A DNA stretch of 64,000 nucleotides from Micromonospora sp. CCTCC AA 2012012 (lineage in GTDB: Bacteria > Actinomycetota > Actinomycetes > Mycobacteriales > Micromonosporaceae): NCBI RefSeq assembly GCF_040499845.1, contig NZ_CP159342.1:1798001-1862000 (forward strand), in the 5' to 3' direction. Below, one piece after another: positions 61,517 to 64,000 of the stretch. Below the pieces are notes generated by a model that had not been told where the DNA came from, made no database searches, and was given only the letters and a program-made list of their open reading frames with translations. The translations under genes were made by a program, and so were the position numbers. Positions within the stretch are counted from its first letter, which is position 1, and the number at the start of each line of letters is the position of its first letter.

Positions 61517-62140
61517 TCACCGGTCAGCCCGTTCGGGGATGTCGGACGGCGGTTGCCCGGCGCCTGCTGGGGTGCCGACGGTGTCGGCGATCTCGTCCAG
61601 GAAGGCCAGGTCGGCCTCCGCTCGGCGCAGCCCGAACAGGGCGGTGAGCAGTCGCGGGTCCGCCGGCACCGGTAGCTGCCGCCCGTCGGGGTCGCCGCCC
61701 TTGTCGCGCAGGATCTGCCGGCAGTTCTCCCGCACCTGCTCGGCTTGCCGGCGCCAGCCGGTCAGCAGCCGGTGAGCGTGCGCGGCCGGCGCGTGCGCGG
61801 CGAAGAACAGCAGGAGTTGCTGCGGGTGCCGGGGCCGTTCGGCCAGCTCCACGCCGGTGATCCAGTCGACGAACGCCGCCCGCCCGGCCTCGGTGGCCGC
61901 ATAGATGCGCTTGTCCGGGTAGTTGCGCTGGGGCACCTCGGCCGAGCTGGCGAGACCGCGCTGCTCCAGTCGCGGCAGCTCGGCGTAGAGCGCGGACCTG
62001 GTCACCGGCCAGAAGTGCGCCACCGACCGCTCCGCGCGGTGCCAGAGGTCGTATCCGCTCGCGGGCCCGTCCAGGAGCAGCCCCAGGGCGAGCCATCCCA
62101 CGATGCCCCGTTCCGATGACGCCACCCGCGTCACCTCCAT
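61517..62140 (-). CDS. PadR family transcriptional regulator (207 aa)
   Basis: The winged helix is WLALGLLLDGPASGYDLWHR, then WPVTRSALYAELPRLEQRG and the wing NYPDKRIYAATEAGR, followed by a long C-terminal helical domain with LLTGWRRQAEQVRENC for dimerisation (PadR subfamily with Vir_act_alpha_C-type end). Divergent from the HbpS/GlcG-like gene at 62319. A 31-bp perfect palindrome lies 40 bases upstream and is almost surely its operator. Confidence 0.9.
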   Translation of the reverse strand: MEVTRVASSERGIVGWLALGLLLDGPASGYDLWHRAERSVAHFWPVTRSALYAELPRLEQRGLASSAEVPQRNYPDKRIYAATEAGRAAFVDWITGVELAERPRHPQQLLLFFAAHAPAAHAHRLLTGWRRQAEQVRENCRQILRDKGGDPDGRQLPVPADPRLLTALFGLRRAEADLAFLDEIADTVGTPAGAGQPPSDIPERADR

Positions 62141-62179
62141 CTCCTTGTCTGCCGCCGCCCGCGGAGCCTACTATCCAAG

Positions 62180-62210
62180 CCAACACTAGTCCTGACAGGA
62201 CTAGTGTTGG
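62180..62210. promoter_or_regulatory. 31-bp perfect palindrome, probable PadR operator
   Basis: The 15-base arm CCAACACTAGTCCTG (62180-62194), a single central A (62195) and the exact complement (62196-62210). It holds two ACTAGT hexamers 15 bp apart. It is in the gap between the PadR gene and the HbpS-like gene and is the longest perfect palindrome I saw in the window. Confidence 0.8.
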
Positions 62211-62318
62211 AAGGAGTAGCTGTCCACGCCGTCGTCCTGCTGCCGACCGCAGTCGCCGGTGTGGGACTGCTGACACGACGGCCTGATCCGCCCCGCCCCC
62301 GCAGACCCGGAGGACCAG

Positions 62319-62723
62319 ATGACCCCCTACACCACCACGCAGCTCCTCGCCGCCCTCGACGCCGCCCTGGCCGTCGCCGACCAGCGCGGCGGCTCCTTCG
62401 GCATCTGCTTCGTCGATGACGGGGGTCACGTGTTGCTGCACGTGCGGCAGCCCGGCGCCACCGTCGGCGCCGCGGACAGCGCCCTCGGCAAGGCGCGTAC
62501 CGCCGTCTGGCTCGGTGGCGACACCGGTGTGCTGCCGCCGACCGCACCGGTGATTCCCGCCCTCGTCGCCGGGGTCCCCTGGCCGGTCGCTGTCTTTCCC
62601 GGCGGACTGGTCCTGCGCCACGAGGGCGTCGTCGCCGGTGCCGTCGGCGTCGGCGGGAGCATCGATCCGGCCGACGACGCGGCCGTCTCGGCCGCCGCGC
62701 GCACCCTGCTGAGCTCGCGATAG
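62319..62723 (+). CDS. GlcG/HbpS family protein (134 aa)
   Basis: The sequence LAALDAALAVADQRGGSFGI, FVDDGGHVLLHVRQPGATVG, SALGKARTAVWLGGDTG and GVVAGAVGVGGSIDPADDAAV is the GlcG/HbpS fold. HbpS of Streptomyces binds heme and iron and acts with the SenS/SenR two-component system; this protein lacks a signal peptide, so it may be cytoplasmic. ATG with GGAGG upstream. Probably repressed by the divergent PadR regulator. Confidence 0.82.
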   Translation: MTPYTTTQLLAALDAALAVADQRGGSFGICFVDDGGHVLLHVRQPGATVGAADSALGKARTAVWLGGDTGVLPPTAPVIPALVAGVPWPVAVFPGGLVLRHEGVVAGAVGVGGSIDPADDAAVSAAARTLLSSR

Positions 62724-62777
62724 GCCGCCCCGGAAGGACAACGGATCAACGGCTTCCGGTCGCACGTCCCGCGCCGG

Positions 62778-62900
62778 TCAGTCCGGGGGTGCTCGCCGGC
62801 CACCTTCGGTCGTAGTCGTTGACCCGGGTGACGATCCGGGGATCCACAGCTGATCGAAACGCGTCAGGGCGTCGGCCAGGTCGATCGGCTCGTTCGTCAT
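62778..62900 (-). pseudogene. Remnant of a cupin-domain gene
   Basis: From ATG 62900 the frame reads TNEPIDLADALTRFDQLW, the usual start of a small actinobacterial cupin. The next frame then continues with PRIVTRVNDYD, and a third with KVAGEH, which together match the expected W-S-PRIVTRVNDYD...KVxGEH order. So at least two small deletions and loss of the whole beta barrel are seen. The intact first frame ends at 62778 in a nonsense tail. Identification rests on memory of the family. Confidence 0.55.
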
Positions 62901-62926
62901 GCCACCATGCTGACCGAGCGCGGCGG

Positions 62927-63412
62927 TCACAGGCGACGGTGCATCACGTGCAGGCCGACCCGACCCAGGGTGGGATGGGCGAACGCCTCCGGCACGGTGC
63001 CGATCACCGTGAAGCCGAGCCGCCGGTACAGCCGTACCGCCGCCTCGTTGGTCTCCACCACGGCGTTGAACTGCATCGCCGCGAAGCCCCGCGCGCGGGC
63101 CCACTCCAGGGCGTCCTCGCACAACGCGCGACCGACCCCGCGACCCCGGGCGGCGGCGGCCACCAGGAAACTCGCCGTGGCGACGTGCGCGCCCGGGCCG
63201 GGCCGGTTCGCGCCCATCTTCGCGGTGCCGAGGACGCTCCCGCCCTCCTCGGCCACCACCGTCCGGCCGGGCGGGCGCTCCACCCACACGTCGTGCGCCA
63301 CCTCGGCGCTCCAGGTCGGGTCGTACGGGAAGGTCTCCTGCGCCACGATGACGTCCTCGACGATGGGCCAGACCTGCGCCCAGTCGGCCTCGGTGAATTC
63401 TCGGATCCGCAT
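62927..63412 (-). CDS. GNAT family N-acetyltransferase (161 aa)
   Basis: Begins RIREFTEADWAQVWPIVEDV, with the acetyl-CoA loop AAARGRGVGRALCEDALEWA and AAVRLYRRLGFTVIGTVPEA: the phosphinothricin/L-amino acid acetyltransferase-like branch. Start ATG at 63412, matching family starts; the frame continues upstream without a ribosome site. Third GNAT gene in the window. Substrate unknown. Confidence 0.85.
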   Translation of the reverse strand: MRIREFTEADWAQVWPIVEDVIVAQETFPYDPTWSAEVAHDVWVERPPGRTVVAEEGGSVLGTAKMGANRPGPGAHVATASFLVAAAARGRGVGRALCEDALEWARARGFAAMQFNAVVETNEAAVRLYRRLGFTVIGTVPEAFAHPTLGRVGLHVMHRRL

Positions 63413-63488
63413 CCGGGGCACCATAGCCACACCGGCCGGCCGCCGCCGACCGGATTTCCGGCGGCCACGGCCCGCCATACTTGTCGCC

Positions 63489-64000
63489 ATGCTCTGGGGT
63501 CTCAGCGGTCCGCTCTTCCTCCTCGACTACGTCACCGCCGTCGCCGCGGCCACCGCCGTCGCCCTGGCGATCCGGTCGGTGACCGGCTGGCGGACCCGGG
63601 GCCCCGCGCCGAGCACCGTCGAGCTGGCCTACCTGACCGACCGGGCCGGCCTCGCCTGCCAGGTCGGCGTCGCCGCCCTGCACCGGGCCACCGGCGTACG
63701 CGTCGGCGAACTGTCGACCCTGTCGGTGGACGGTCCGCCACCGTCGCGTCCCGCTCCCCTGGTCCGGGCCCTGCACGCCGCCCTGCGCCGGCCGCAGACC
63801 TGGGCCGCCGTGCTGGCCGACCCCGAGGTGAACCGGGCGCTGCGGCGGATGGTCGGCCGGCTGGTCCGGGACGGCTGGCTGCTCACCCCCGCCCAGCGGC
63901 GTCGTACCGCGCTCGGCACGCTGCCGCTCTTCGCGGTCGCCGCCGTCGGCGTGACCCGGCTGGTCGACAGCGCGGTCGAGGGCCGCGACGCCGGCGCCCC
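63489..64000 (+). CDS. TIGR04222-type membrane protein, cut by the window end
   Basis: The ATG at 63489 opens a frame that runs off the edge after 170 residues. One membrane helix near the N-terminus (LDYVTAVAAATAVALAI) is followed by a cytoplasmic segment with ELAYLTDRAGLACQVGVAAL, and a second helix begins at LPLFAVAAVGVTRL. This is the layout of TIGR04222 proteins, common in Streptomyces and Micromonospora and often found with a Cys/His/Ser-rich tail. Function unknown. Confidence 0.7.
   Translation, partial: MLWGLSGPLFLLDYVTAVAAATAVALAIRSVTGWRTRGPAPSTVELAYLTDRAGLACQVGVAALHRATGVRVGELSTLSVDGPPPSRPAPLVRALHAALRRPQTWAAVLADPEVNRALRRMVGRLVRDGWLLTPAQRRRTALGTLPLFAVAAVGVTRLVDSAVEGRDAGA

Noticed and set aside
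62204..62419. Short frame VHAVVLLPTAVAGVG-type between PadR and HbpS-like genes
   Set aside because: Begins in the palindrome, has a hydrophobic start but then turns into Pro/Arg-rich sequence in another frame of the HbpS-like gene.

Overview
The window is very GC-rich, and genes lie close together on both strands with many GTG starts and 1-4 base start/stop overlaps. It looks like chromosomal DNA of a Micromonosporaceae-type actinobacterium (Micromonospora or a close relative). The best evidence is the run at 5.5-19.3 kb: CDP-alcohol phosphatidyltransferase, DUF881, Sbp/DUF1290, DUF881, gcvH, garA (FHA), ftsR (MerR), bifunctional nuclease, second MerR, then gcvP. From established knowledge, this is the gene order of Mycobacterium tuberculosis Rv1822-Rv1832. 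I saw no rRNA, tRNA, CRISPR array, prophage or transposase. The genus is an inference.

Layout. 0-5.2 kb: a cut-off HhH-GPD glycosylase, small hypothetical genes, a tandem universal stress protein, a DUF574-type methyltransferase, and a SpoIIE-like phosphatase followed by a MarR regulator. 5.5-19.3 kb: the conserved locus above. Between its second MerR gene and gcvP sit a truncated hemoglobin, a flavohemoglobin and a DivIVA-domain protein in one tight operon, then an NAD-binding oxidoreductase and a sirtuin. gcvP is preceded by a glycine riboswitch. 19.4-29.4 kb: small metabolic genes and one-component regulators (AraC, MarR, TetR, HxlR), peptide deformylase, pabB, a TauE/SafE exporter and a tyrosine recombinase. 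29.4-34.6 kb: an AAA_28-type NTPase divergent from the recombinase across a 26-bp palindrome, an SRPBCC/ArsR/SRPBCC operon with twin operators, a patatin and a peroxiredoxin. 34.8-37.3 kb: cydAB behind two TACTAC-N5-GTAGTA-type operators. 37.4-51.2 kb: lipid, nucleotide and redox housekeeping genes, including a NAD(P)-binding gene broken by an in-frame stop. 51.2-64 kb: a flavin monooxygenase, a two-component system divergent from an ABC exporter (arranged like corynebacterial chrSA/hrtBA heme export), a second tyrosine recombinase, an ABC-F protein divergent from a WYL regulator, Hsp20 with a HAIR-like operator, a PadR regulator with a 31-bp perfect palindrome, an HbpS/GlcG-like protein, a decayed cupin gene and a partial membrane gene.

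Themes. Heme, oxygen and NO handling recurs: two globins, cytochrome bd, a candidate heme exporter with its sensor, and an HbpS-like protein. Glycine cleavage (gcvH, gcvP, riboswitch) is linked to garA, which in mycobacteria controls 2-oxoglutarate metabolism. Many regulators lie next to clear palindromes, so several local regulatory circuits can be proposed from sequence alone. Base composition of the + strand alternates between G-rich and C-rich blocks several kb long whatever the gene orientation.
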